Assembly: GCF_001592305.1 (NCBI RefSeq)
Contig: NZ_BCWR01000002.1
Coordinates: 22,126-86,125 of the forward strand
Direction of reading: 5' to 3'
From: Hydrogenophaga taeniospiralis CCUG 15921
GTDB taxonomy: Bacteria; Pseudomonadota; Gammaproteobacteria; Burkholderiales; Burkholderiaceae_C
Length of the DNA: 64,000 nucleotides
In this document: positions 1 to 7,379 of the stretch, in pieces
How the letters are laid out: the number at the start of each line of letters is the position of its first letter
Position numbering within the stretch: position 1 is the first letter of the stretch
Position numbers and translations under genes: made by a program
Notes under the pieces: model-generated
What the model saw: only the letters and a program-made list of their open reading frames with translations
Databases searched by the model: none
What the model was told of the DNA's origin: nothing

Positions 1-33
1 CATGACCAAAAGGCTCAATAGAGTGCGTTTCAC
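1..33 (-). CDS. Start of a probable exported protein, cut by the window edge
   Basis: Only the first 11 codons are inside the window, read leftward from a GTG: (M)KRTLLSLLVM. A good ribosome-binding site (AGGAGA, bases 42-47) lies about 8 nt upstream. A basic start followed by a leucine-rich stretch is typical of a signal peptide. It follows the quinoprotein relay genes on the same strand, so a periplasmic quinoprotein dehydrogenase or associated cytochrome is plausible. That is inference from position only. Confidence 0.5.
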   Translation of the reverse strand, partial: MKRTLLSLLVM

Positions 34-358
34 TGTGTTGTCTCCTGCTCGTTCGTGAGGTTGATGGGCTGGCATGCCCGGCCGTTCGTGAACTCCCGAC
101 CCTCCGGTCTGTGGGTTGCACGTGCATCAAGAGGGCAACTTCTGTGCCACGCCTTTTCCTCGTTTTTCCGGCGCTGTTTCAGCGCCTTTTTGCGAGTGTT
201 TTAGGGGTATTCCCTGAGCCCGAGCGGGGTTGGCGCGCAGAACTGCGCCAGCCACTGTTCCCCCGCATCCACCGGGGTCGTGACACTGTTCAGAAATGTG
301 GCAGCCGCATGGTCAGGCTGCAACAACCCGCGGGCACCCCCGGCACCCGCACCACGCG
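34..358. other. Intergenic stretch with one clear hairpin terminator
   Basis: No convincing gene is seen between the start of the left-edge gene and the stop of the metallo-hydrolase gene. The main structure is the plus-strand terminator at 170-191. A weaker dyad, TGGCGC/GCGCCA, lies at about 234-253. The octamer GTTCGTGA occurs twice (about 51-58 and 84-91) with unknown meaning. Confidence 0.5.
170..191 (+). terminator. Rho-independent terminator on the plus strand
   Basis: A perfect 7-bp stem, GGCGCTG/CAGCGCC, with a TTT loop is followed directly by five T residues. The T run is on the plus strand, yet both flanking genes run on the minus strand. It would therefore end a plus-strand transcript that has no visible coding sequence. 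Confidence 0.7.
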
Positions 359-1375
359 TCAGCGGCCGGACGCAGCGCCGGCCAGCGCGCGCTGCTCGTA
401 GCGCGGGTACCACTGCGTGAGCGAGCGATGCAGCTCGGCCGGTTGCGCGGCCCAGCGTTTGAAGCGCTCGGGCACCGGCGTGCTCAGCACCTCGCCCAGG
501 TCGAGCCCGCGCTCGGCGCTCTCTTGCATGAGCGTGGTGAGCCACCGCAGCCAGTCGCGCGTCTGCCGCACACCGGCCAGGCCGCTGTGCACCGGGCCGT
601 GGCTGGGCACCACGGTTTTCACCTGGCCGCTGGTGATCAATTTTTCCAATGCGTCGAGGCTGGCGAGCCAGCGTTCAAAGTCGGCGTGCGGCGTGGTGGG
701 CACGCGCTCGGCGAACACCAGGCCGCCGGCGAACAGCACGCCGGTCCTGCGGTCGAGCAGCACGAGGTCGTCGCCCGTGTGTCCCTGCAGGCGCATCAGC
801 TCCAGCGTGTGCTGACCGAGCGGCAGGGTCTGCGGCAACACCGCCTCGCGCGCGGGAGTGGACTCGGTGCCGCGCATCCAGTCGCCACAGAGGCGGTAGA
901 GGTTGTCGGCGTAGGCGCCGCCTTCGGCCCGCATGCCCGCGATGCTGCCGGCCAGCGCCTGCGTGGGCCGGTCGGCCCAGGCCTGGTTGCCGAAGAAATA
1001 GTCGGGGTGCAGGTTGAGTTCCAGCACACGCACCACCGGCTCGCGCGTGATGCCTTCGATGGCGCGGCGCTGCTGCTCGCCGTACAGGCGCGAGGGCCCG
1101 GTGTTGATCACCACCACGCCCGCGCCGCTAGCGATGAAGGCGGTGTTGATGATGTTGCAGCCGTTGGCGCGGCTGAAGTCCTGCACTGCGCCTTCGATCA
1201 CCCAGGTGCCTTCGGCGATCTGGCGCGGGCGCAGGTCGTAGTGGAGCGCGGCCATCTCGGGCTTCGATGCCGACGGCGGTACGGCAATGGTTTGCGCCTG
1301 CGCGCTGCCCGCCAGCACGAGCACCGCCATCAGCCAGCGCGTCAATGGGATACCTCCGCCCTGCCCCGTACTCAC
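359..1375 (-). CDS. Quinoprotein relay system MBL-fold hydrolase (type 1-like), degenerate metal site
   Basis: A 338-aa exported protein with a signal peptide (about residues 10-28, ending AQAQ) and a metallo-beta-lactamase fold. It resembles the 'quinoprotein relay system zinc metallohydrolase 1' family, SoxH-like proteins found with PQQ alcohol dehydrogenases. The canonical HxHxDH motif reads NLHPDY. The usual Asp of the GD motif is Gly (LFAGGLVF). GHT and PSHG histidines remain, so several metal ligands are missing and catalysis may be altered or lost. Its ATG overlaps the stop of the upstream SoxYZ-like gene (ATGA), suggesting translational coupling. Function is inferred from family and context. 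Confidence 0.75.
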   Translation of the reverse strand: MSTGQGGGIPLTRWLMAVLVLAGSAQAQTIAVPPSASKPEMAALHYDLRPRQIAEGTWVIEGAVQDFSRANGCNIINTAFIASGAGVVVINTGPSRLYGEQQRRAIEGITREPVVRVLELNLHPDYFFGNQAWADRPTQALAGSIAGMRAEGGAYADNLYRLCGDWMRGTESTPAREAVLPQTLPLGQHTLELMRLQGHTGDDLVLLDRRTGVLFAGGLVFAERVPTTPHADFERWLASLDALEKLITSGQVKTVVPSHGPVHSGLAGVRQTRDWLRWLTTLMQESAERGLDLGEVLSTPVPERFKRWAAQPAELHRSLTQWYPRYEQRALAGAASGR

Positions 1376-2172
1376 GCTCCCACCTCGGCATCAATCCGGT
1401 TGCCATTGTTGTCGCGCCCCACCAGGCGCAGGCCACTGGTGGCTTGCTGAGGCAGCTCGAAGGTGATGAGCGGGTTTTCCGACACCGGCTCGTGCAGCGC
1501 CAGCTTCCACCAGACCTGGCCCGCGCCGTCCACCAGTTGCAGCTCTTCGATGTAGAAGGCCGGGATGCCGGCCACCAGCCCGGTGTCCATCGGGTGCATC
1601 ACGCGCACGCGCAGGCGCCGGCTGCCTTCGAGCACGTTGTTGAAAAAGCGCGCCTGCACCTGGCCCAGGGTCTGGCTCCAGGAGCCGTCGGCCCGCGTGA
1701 GGCCGGGCACGGTGCAGCCGCCGCCCGCCGCCTGCACCCAGGTGCTGCCCACATGCCACTGACCGTCCTTCGTCTGCACGAAGGCGCGCACCGGCGAGGC
1801 CTGCTCCATGCGGATGCGAAAGGCCAGCATGGGCAGCGCGCGCAGGGGCTCGAAGTCCAGCACCTGGCGCACCGGGTTGCGGTCCACCGCCACGCGGATG
1901 CGCGCCACGCCACCGCCCACGGTGTTGAGTCCACGCGCGTCCACCAGGAGCGGCACGTTCATCGCATCGTCGGCAAAGGCCGGGCCTTTGACGATCACCA
2001 CGTCGGAGAACTTGGCCGTGGCCTGGCCGATGGTCTGCTCGCGCAGACTGGGGTACTGCATGGAGCCCAGCGGGTCGCCACCGGTGGGGTCGTCTTGCGC
2101 GAAGGCCAATGGTCCGCAGGCCATGCCCACTCCCAATGCCAATACATCACGACGGGACGGCATCACTTGCAT
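1372..2172 (-). CDS. Quinoprotein dehydrogenase-associated SoxYZ-like carrier
   Basis: A fused SoxY-SoxZ-like periplasmic protein of about 266 aa from the chosen start. The N-terminus (MQVMPSRRDVLALG) has a twin-arginine-type motif and ends in a cleavable PLAFA segment. The SoxY-like half carries GGGC near the middle, reminiscent of the cysteine swinging arm of SoxY, and the C-terminal half is SoxZ-like. A longer frame starts at 2253, but its first 27 residues are translation of a dispersed repeat, so I prefer 2172 (2163 is also possible). It sits in an operon with an MBL-fold protein and a PQQ-associated ABC transporter, which fits the known 'quinoprotein relay' gene set. The cargo is unknown. 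Confidence 0.75.
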   Translation of the reverse strand: MQVMPSRRDVLALGVGMACGPLAFAQDDPTGGDPLGSMQYPSLREQTIGQATAKFSDVVIVKGPAFADDAMNVPLLVDARGLNTVGGGVARIRVAVDRNPVRQVLDFEPLRALPMLAFRIRMEQASPVRAFVQTKDGQWHVGSTWVQAAGGGCTVPGLTRADGSWSQTLGQVQARFFNNVLEGSRRLRVRVMHPMDTGLVAGIPAFYIEELQLVDGAGQVWWKLALHEPVSENPLITFELPQQATSGLRLVGRDNNGNRIDAEVGA

Positions 2173-2212
2173 GTTGGTCAAGCCTACAAAAGCGCCGGAG
2201 CGCGTGCCCCAA

Positions 2213-2292
2213 TCCAGGATGCGGTGGAACCGGCTTCGCCGGGCCACTCGCATCGCCCCCTGGGGGGTGGCGCGAAGCGACGCGGGGGGTCA
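2213..2292 (-). repeat. Dispersed C-rich repeat, copy 1
   Basis: It begins exactly at the TGA of the permease gene and runs toward the SoxYZ-like gene. The layout is a CCCCCC-GC start, a GCGTCGCTTCGCGC box, a CCCCC/GGGGG hairpin, then GATGCG and a GGCCCGGCGAAGCCGG hairpin ending near CCGCATCCTGG. The layout is shared with copies at 4.3, 22.4, 29.3, 32.1, 39.6 and 47.1 kb. Confidence 0.75.
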
Positions 2293-3132
2293 TCGTCTTG
2301 TCCAGCCGCGTTGCGGGTCGTAGCCCCAGAGCGCCGCCACAAAAAACACCGCGCTGCAGCCCAACACCACCGCCCAAGACAGCGCCGTGAACTGCCCTAC
2401 CATGGCAAAGCGCATGACCTCCACCGCGTGGGTGAAAGGGTTCCACTCCGCGAGCTTGAGCAGCCACCACGCGCCCGACTCTTCGAGCTTCCACAGCGGG
2501 TACAGCGCGGGGCTGATGAAGAACATCGGGAAGATCACGAAGTTCATCGTGCCGGCGAAGTTCTCCAGCTGCTTCACGTAGACCGAGAGCATCAGCCCCA
2601 AGGCCGCCAGCAGGGTGGCGCCGCTGGCCATGGCCAGCAACAGGCCCGGCAGGTTCACCAACGGCACCTCCACGCCGAAGGCCCAGGCGATGGCGAAGAA
2701 CACCGCCATCTGCAGCACCGACAGGCAGGTGCCCGCCAGCAGCTTGAAAGCCAGCAGCCAACCGCGCGCCAGCGGCGCGGTGAGCAAGAGGCGCATCACG
2801 CCCATCTCGCGGTCGTACACCATGGAGAGTGAGCTCTGCATGCCGTTGAACAGCGCGACCATGCCCAGGAGGCCCGGCACCATGTAGGCCTTGTATTCGA
2901 TGTAGGTCTCGTAGGGCGGCTGAATGGCGACGCCGAACACGTTGTTGAAGCCGGCGGAGAACACCACGAACCACAGCAGCGGGCGCACCAGGGCCGAGCC
3001 CAGGCGCGTGGGCTGGCGCAGGAAGCGGTTGAGCTCGCGGCCCACCACGGCGCGCAGCGCGCGCAGCAGGTGCAGCGCCAGCGGCGGCGCCACGGGCAGG
3101 TCCAGCGGGGGGGTGGTCAGCGGTTCTTGCAC
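2290..3132 (-). CDS. ABC-2 type permease of the PQQ-dependent alcohol dehydrogenase system
   Basis: An approximately 280-aa multi-spanning membrane protein of the ABC-2 family. It has the MVPGLLGMVALFNGMQSS and NFVIFPMFFISPALYPLW segments typical of the PedC-like permease found with quinoprotein dehydrogenases. The GTG at 3132 is chosen because it overlaps the end of the substrate-binding gene by 16 nt and has no better competitor. It probably pairs with the ATP-binding protein encoded on the other strand at 6635-7375. The transported substrate is not established for this family. ABC-2 permeases are usually exporters, which sits oddly with the periplasmic-binding-like partner. Confidence 0.8.
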   Translation of the reverse strand: MQEPLTTPPLDLPVAPPLALHLLRALRAVVGRELNRFLRQPTRLGSALVRPLLWFVVFSAGFNNVFGVAIQPPYETYIEYKAYMVPGLLGMVALFNGMQSSLSMVYDREMGVMRLLLTAPLARGWLLAFKLLAGTCLSVLQMAVFFAIAWAFGVEVPLVNLPGLLLAMASGATLLAALGLMLSVYVKQLENFAGTMNFVIFPMFFISPALYPLWKLEESGAWWLLKLAEWNPFTHAVEVMRFAMVGQFTALSWAVVLGCSAVFFVAALWGYDPQRGWTRR

Positions 3133-4406
3133 GCGCTCTCCGGTTCGTCCACGCCGAGTGTGTCCAGCACGTCCGTGCGGTGCAACACGCCGTCGAGCGG
3201 CGCCACGCCGGCCACGCCGTCCACATGGCTCACGAACACCGGTTGGCGCAGCTGGCCGTCCCAGGCGCGAAACGAGAGCTTGCGGCCCTTGAAGCCGTCG
3301 AGCGTGACCCCGGCCCCGCGTAGCGCCTTGAGCTGCTGCGCCACCGGAGCCTTGGGCTGGTCCACCAGCACGGCCGCCACCGCGCGGCCGGCCATCCAGG
3401 CGGACCAGTCGTGGCCCTGCATGGGGCGCTGCGCGAGCTTGGCGAAGCGGCGGCTGAGCTGCGGGCCGCCGTAGCGTTCCCACTGCGGGTGCCAGGCCGT
3501 GGCCACCAGGCCGCTGGCGCCCACCACCGGGCGCGGCCACTGGGTGGCGTAGGGCACGGTGCGCGCGAACTCGCCGTCGCTGTCCATCACCGCCACGAAC
3601 TCGTGCTCGCGCTCCCCAGTGAGCAGGCGCGTGTTGCCCAGGTCGCGCTCGCGCGGGTCGCCGGTGAGCTTGAACGGCTTGTGCTGCGTGAGCTTGATGC
3701 CGAAGCGTTTGGCCGAGCGGTTGAAGGCATCGGTCATCAGCGCGTCGCCCGGCAGCGGGCCCTGCAGCAGCAGCGCCTTGCGCCAGTTGCGCGCCGCGAG
3801 GTACTGCGCCAGCGCATCCGACAGCATGGCGCGGCTGGGCAGTGTGTGCAGCAGGTGGGCGGCGCACTGAGCGCCGCGCAGGCTGTCGTCGTCGAGCCCG
3901 GTGTTGAACACCACCGCCCCGCCCAGCGCGGCGGGCGCGGCCTGCACCAGTTGCCGCAGCTCGGCCAGCGGCAGATCGGCCACCAGGTGCTGCACCTTCG
4001 ACGCCTTCAGCTCGGCCAGTGCCTTGGGCAGCGCGGCGACGTTGGGCAGCACCACGTCTTTCACCACCAGCTCCAGCCCGGCCGCGTCGAGTTCAAACGC
4101 CGAATCCTCGGCCGCGAGCCGCACGCCGTCGATGGCCCGACCCGTCGGATGACCCGGATAGGCCTTCTCCATGCGCCGCGATGCATGCCGCGGATCACCG
4201 TCGAGCGACACCACGGCGATGGTGATCTTGGTGGCAGCGAACGCTGGAGCTGAAAACAGACCAGCCATTCCCAGCAACGCCAACCCGGCAGCACGCCACA
4301 GCCCCCAACCGGGAATGCCGCGGAACTGGCTTTGCCAGGCCGCAGGCATTGCCCCCCTGGGGGGGTATGCGGCTACGCGCAGCGAGCAAGCAACGGGGGG
4401 GGTCAT
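3117..4406 (-). CDS. Periplasmic binding-protein-like component, PQQ alcohol dehydrogenase ABC system
   Basis: Encodes a type I periplasmic binding-protein fold (branched-chain amino acid binding-like), matching the family annotated as substrate-binding protein of the PQQ-dependent alcohol dehydrogenase ABC system. A hydrophobic signal segment (LALLGMAGLFSAPAFA) precedes the mature domain. From the ATG at 4406, which overlaps the stop of the beta-propeller gene, the first 30 or so residues are translation of a dispersed repeat. The real initiation may therefore be a weaker codon nearer the signal peptide. Its 3' end overlaps the permease start, so the pair is likely translated together. Confidence 0.75.
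   Translation of the reverse strand: MTPPVACSLRVAAYPPRGAMPAAWQSQFRGIPGWGLWRAAGLALLGMAGLFSAPAFAATKITIAVVSLDGDPRHASRRMEKAYPGHPTGRAIDGVRLAAEDSAFELDAAGLELVVKDVVLPNVAALPKALAELKASKVQHLVADLPLAELRQLVQAAPAALGGAVVFNTGLDDDSLRGAQCAAHLLHTLPSRAMLSDALAQYLAARNWRKALLLQGPLPGDALMTDAFNRSAKRFGIKLTQHKPFKLTGDPRERDLGNTRLLTGEREHEFVAVMDSDGEFARTVPYATQWPRPVVGASGLVATAWHPQWERYGGPQLSRRFAKLAQRPMQGHDWSAWMAGRAVAAVLVDQPKAPVAQQLKALRGAGVTLDGFKGRKLSFRAWDGQLRQPVFVSHVDGVAGVAPLDGVLHRTDVLDTLGVDEPESACKNR
4313..4406 (-). repeat. Dispersed C-rich repeat, copy 2
   Basis: It starts at the ATGA overlap that ends the beta-propeller gene. The features are an eight-C run, a degenerate GCTTGCTCGCTGCGCG box, a long CCCCCCC/GGGGGG hairpin, and a GGCCTGGCAAAGCCAG hairpin. 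It is read in frame at the start of the downstream binding-protein gene. Confidence 0.75.
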
Positions 4407-5401
4407 TTCGTGACCAGGATGGTGTGTGGCACCCGACCCGCCGGCACCGTCCGGATCGCCTTGGCGCTCGCCGCGTCGATCAGCGTCATGTCGTCCGACA
4501 GGCCATTGCTCACATACAGGGTCTTGCCGTCGGGGGCAAAGCCCATGCCCCAGGCGCGTTTGCCCACCAGCACCTGGTTCTTCACGGCCTTGCTCGCCAC
4601 GTCCACCTCGGCCACGTGGTTGGCCCGGCCCAGGCCCACCCACATGGTCTTGCCGTCCGGGCTCAGCACCATGCCCACGGGGGTGATGTCGGTTTCACGC
4701 ATGCCCTTCACCGCAAACCGGATCTTCTGCTTCTCGGTGTGGGTCTTGGTGTCGACCACGCTGACCGAGGCGTCGAGTTCGTTCGTGACCCACAGCTCGG
4801 CGCCACCAGCGGCCAGCATGAAGCGGCGCGGGCGCTTGCCCACCTTGATGTTCTTCGTGACCTTCTTTGTGCCCAGGTCGATCACATGGACCACGTTGGC
4901 CACCTCAGAGGTCACGTACGCGGTCTTGCCGTCGGGCGTGACCAGCACACCCTCGGGCTCGCCGCCGGTCTTCACCTCGAACAGCGGCTTCTTGCTGGCG
5001 ATGTCGTAGGCGGCCATCACGTTGTCGTCTTCGATCGACACGTAGACCGTCTTGCCGTCGGGGCTAAGGGCGAACATCTCGGGGCTGTCGCCCAGGGGCA
5101 CGGTGTCGGTCAGCTTGCCGCTGGCCAGGTCCACCACTCCCATGGCGTTGCTGTCGCCACAGATCACCAGGATCTGCTGGCCGCCGGCGCCAAAGCGCAT
5201 GTCGCGCGGACGCTTGCACACGTCGATGGCGCCGGTGCGCTCACCCTGCACGTCGAACACGTAGATCTTGTGGTCCTTCTCGCTGGACACATACACCGTG
5301 CCTTGCGCCAGGGCAGCCCCCGATGCGGCGCCGAACGCAATCCCCAGGGCCAGCACGCGCAGGGCGCGGTGGACGAACGACGAGCCCAAAGGCCTTTGCA
5401 T
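4403..5401 (-). CDS. PQQ-dependent catabolism-associated beta-propeller (YVTN) protein
   Basis: A 332-aa exported protein. A signal peptide (about residues 13-33, ending ALAQ) is followed by repeated blades containing YVSxxxDxxVxVxD and PDGKTxYV motifs, the YVTN-type seven-bladed beta-propeller. The family is recurrently found with PQQ-dependent alcohol dehydrogenases and their ABC transporter, and it is first in this minus-strand operon. A scaffold or sensor role in the periplasm is plausible but not shown. The start ATG at 5401 sits directly before the charged signal-peptide N-region. The stop overlaps the next gene as ATGA. Confidence 0.85.
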   Translation of the reverse strand: MQRPLGSSFVHRALRVLALGIAFGAASGAALAQGTVYVSSEKDHKIYVFDVQGERTGAIDVCKRPRDMRFGAGGQQILVICGDSNAMGVVDLASGKLTDTVPLGDSPEMFALSPDGKTVYVSIEDDNVMAAYDIASKKPLFEVKTGGEPEGVLVTPDGKTAYVTSEVANVVHVIDLGTKKVTKNIKVGKRPRRFMLAAGGAELWVTNELDASVSVVDTKTHTEKQKIRFAVKGMRETDITPVGMVLSPDGKTMWVGLGRANHVAEVDVASKAVKNQVLVGKRAWGMGFAPDGKTLYVSNGLSDDMTLIDAASAKAIRTVPAGRVPHTILVTK

Positions 5402-5573
5402 GGTGTGTCTCCGACATGTTGTGTGTGGCGATGCCCGGTGCTCGTGCGGCACCTGTGGCATGGGTGTGCAAATTCGATGCCAGCGGCGCATGGGAATGGA
5501 AATTGCCTGCTCAGGCCCCAAACACCCGCGACAAGCCCTCGCGGCTACGGACAAACCCTGAGACAAACCACCC

Positions 5574-6620
5574 ATGGCCACGACCCCACTGCCCCACGTT
5601 GCACCCGACTGTTCCAGTCTGCAACACTCCCCCGTGACACGCCGGCGCTGGCTGGGCTGGAGTCTGGCGCTGGCGGCCTCGCCCGCCCTGGCCTCGCCGG
5701 CACAGCCCGGCGCCTCTCTGCCCTGGCCCAACCGGCCCCTGCAGCTCATCGTGCCCTGGCCCGCGGGCGGCCAGACCGACCTCACGCTGCGCGTGCTGTG
5801 CGAAGAAGCCGCGCCGCTGCTGGGCCAGCCCATCGTGGTGATCAACAAGCCCGGCGCGGCCGGCACGCAGGTGGCGCCGCTGCTCAAGGCCGCCGAGCCC
5901 GACGGCCACACCATCGGCCAGGTGCCGATCACGGTGTACCGCCACGCGCTCATGAACGCCGTGCCCTGGGACCCGGTGGCCGACTTCAGCCCCATCCTGC
6001 AGGTGTCGAGCGTGACCTTCGGCATCCTGGTGCCGGCGAGCAGCCCCTGGCACAGCCTGGCCGAGCTGGTGGACTGGGCGCAGAAGCACCCGGGCGAGCT
6101 GATCCTGGGCTCCACCGGCATCGGCACCACCGCCCACCTGGCGATGGAGGAAATCCTGCTGCAGCACGGCGTGCGCTATGTGCACGTGCCCTACAAAGGC
6201 ACGGCCGACCAGATGCTGGCCGTGGCCGGCGCGCAGATCATGGCGGGGGTGAACTCCACCGGCTTCGCGCCCTGGGTGGATCAGGGCAAGATCCGCCTGC
6301 TCGCCACGTTCAATGCCCAGCGCAGCCCGCGCTGGCCCGAAGTGCCCACGCTGCGCGAGCTGGGCTACGAGCAGGCGGTCTACACCTCGCCCTGGGGCCT
6401 GGCCGCGCCGCACGGCACGCCCGAAGCGGTGGTGCAGAAACTGCACGACGTGTTCCGCCAGGCCATGTTCTCCGAGCGCCACCAGGCCGCCCTGGCCCGC
6501 TACGATCAGACGCTCGACTACCTCGACACACACAGCTACCGCCAGGCGGTGCTGAACACGGTGGAGCGCGAGAAACGCCTGCTCAAGCGCATGAACCTGC
6601 TGGCCCACCCCGCGAACTGA
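5574..6620 (+). CDS. Bug-family (tripartite tricarboxylate transporter) solute-binding protein
   Basis: A 348-aa periplasmic solute-binding protein of the Bug family, which is greatly expanded in Burkholderiales. It has a twin-arginine-like signal (TRRRWLGWSLALAASPALA), then WPNRPLQLIVPWPAGG, GSTGIGTTAHLAMEE and HVPYKGTADQM, all typical Bug landmarks. No TctA/TctB membrane genes are nearby, which is common for orphan Bug proteins. It is transcribed divergently from the beta-propeller gene, and the ABC ATPase gene follows 14 nt later, so it may be part of the PQQ-associated set. The ligand is unknown, perhaps a carboxylate. Confidence 0.85.
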   Translation: MATTPLPHVAPDCSSLQHSPVTRRRWLGWSLALAASPALASPAQPGASLPWPNRPLQLIVPWPAGGQTDLTLRVLCEEAAPLLGQPIVVINKPGAAGTQVAPLLKAAEPDGHTIGQVPITVYRHALMNAVPWDPVADFSPILQVSSVTFGILVPASSPWHSLAELVDWAQKHPGELILGSTGIGTTAHLAMEEILLQHGVRYVHVPYKGTADQMLAVAGAQIMAGVNSTGFAPWVDQGKIRLLATFNAQRSPRWPEVPTLRELGYEQAVYTSPWGLAAPHGTPEAVVQKLHDVFRQAMFSERHQAALARYDQTLDYLDTHSYRQAVLNTVEREKRLLKRMNLLAHPAN

Positions 6621-6634
6621 CGCCCAGACCCACC

Positions 6635-7375
6635 ATGACCACGCCCCCTTTGCTGACCGCGCAGGACCTGCACAAGGCCTACAACGGCAAGCCCGCGCTC
6701 CAGGGCGTGAGCCTGGCCCTGCGCCCGGGCGAGATGGTGGCCCTGCTCGGGCCCAACGGCGCGGGCAAATCGACCCTGCTGCAGTTGCTGACCGGTCTGT
6801 TCAGCCCGGACCGCGGCCAGATCACCGTGCTGGGCCACGACATGCGGCGCCACCCGGCCCGCGCCCTCGCCGGCCTGGGCGTGGTGTTCCAGCAGAGCGC
6901 GCTCGACATGGACCTCTCGGTACTGGCCAACCTGCTGTTCCACACCGACCTGCACGGCCTGCCGCGCGCCACCGCGCGCCAACGCATCACCGCCGGCCTG
7001 GCCGCCGTGGGCCTGGGCGACCAGGCCAAGGCCGTGGTGCGCAGCCTCTCGGGCGGCACGCGGCGCAAGGTGGAGCTGGTGCGCGCCCTGCTGCACGAGC
7101 CGGCCGTGTTGCTCATGGACGAGGCCACCGTGGGCCTGGACCCGGCCTCGCGCCAGCACCTGCTCGACACCGTGTGCGGCCTGTGCCACACCCGCGGCAT
7201 GGCCGTGCTCTGGGCCACCCACCTGATCGAAGAAGCCAAGGTGGCCGACCGCCTGGTGCTGCTGCACCAGGGCACGGTGCGCTTCGACGGCGCCATCGAC
7301 ACCTTCATGCAGGCCTCGCAGGGCGCGGACTTCCAGACGGAAGTGCTGCGCGCCCTGGAAAAACCGGGGCTTTGA
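6635..7375 (+). CDS. ABC transporter ATP-binding protein, PQQ alcohol dehydrogenase system
   Basis: A 246-aa cytoplasmic ATPase with Walker A GPNGAGKST (about residues 38-46), Q-loop VFQQ, signature LSGGTRRK (normally LSGGQ), Walker B LLMDEATVGLD and switch His in ATHLIEE. It matches the ATPase family that accompanies quinoprotein dehydrogenases and most likely energises the permease at 2290-3132, although it lies on the opposite strand. The gene follows the Bug protein gene by 14 nt and ends 4 nt before the stop of the convergent TonB receptor gene. Confidence 0.85.
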   Translation: MTTPPLLTAQDLHKAYNGKPALQGVSLALRPGEMVALLGPNGAGKSTLLQLLTGLFSPDRGQITVLGHDMRRHPARALAGLGVVFQQSALDMDLSVLANLLFHTDLHGLPRATARQRITAGLAAVGLGDQAKAVVRSLSGGTRRKVELVRALLHEPAVLLMDEATVGLDPASRQHLLDTVCGLCHTRGMAVLWATHLIEEAKVADRLVLLHQGTVRFDGAIDTFMQASQGADFQTEVLRALEKPGL

Positions 7376-7379
7376 AGCC

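Noticed and set aside
4349..7375. A 1008-codon open frame on the plus strand
   Set aside because: Its first two thirds are antisense to the beta-propeller gene or in the wrong frame of the Bug gene. Only the last 246 codons are the ABC ATPase.
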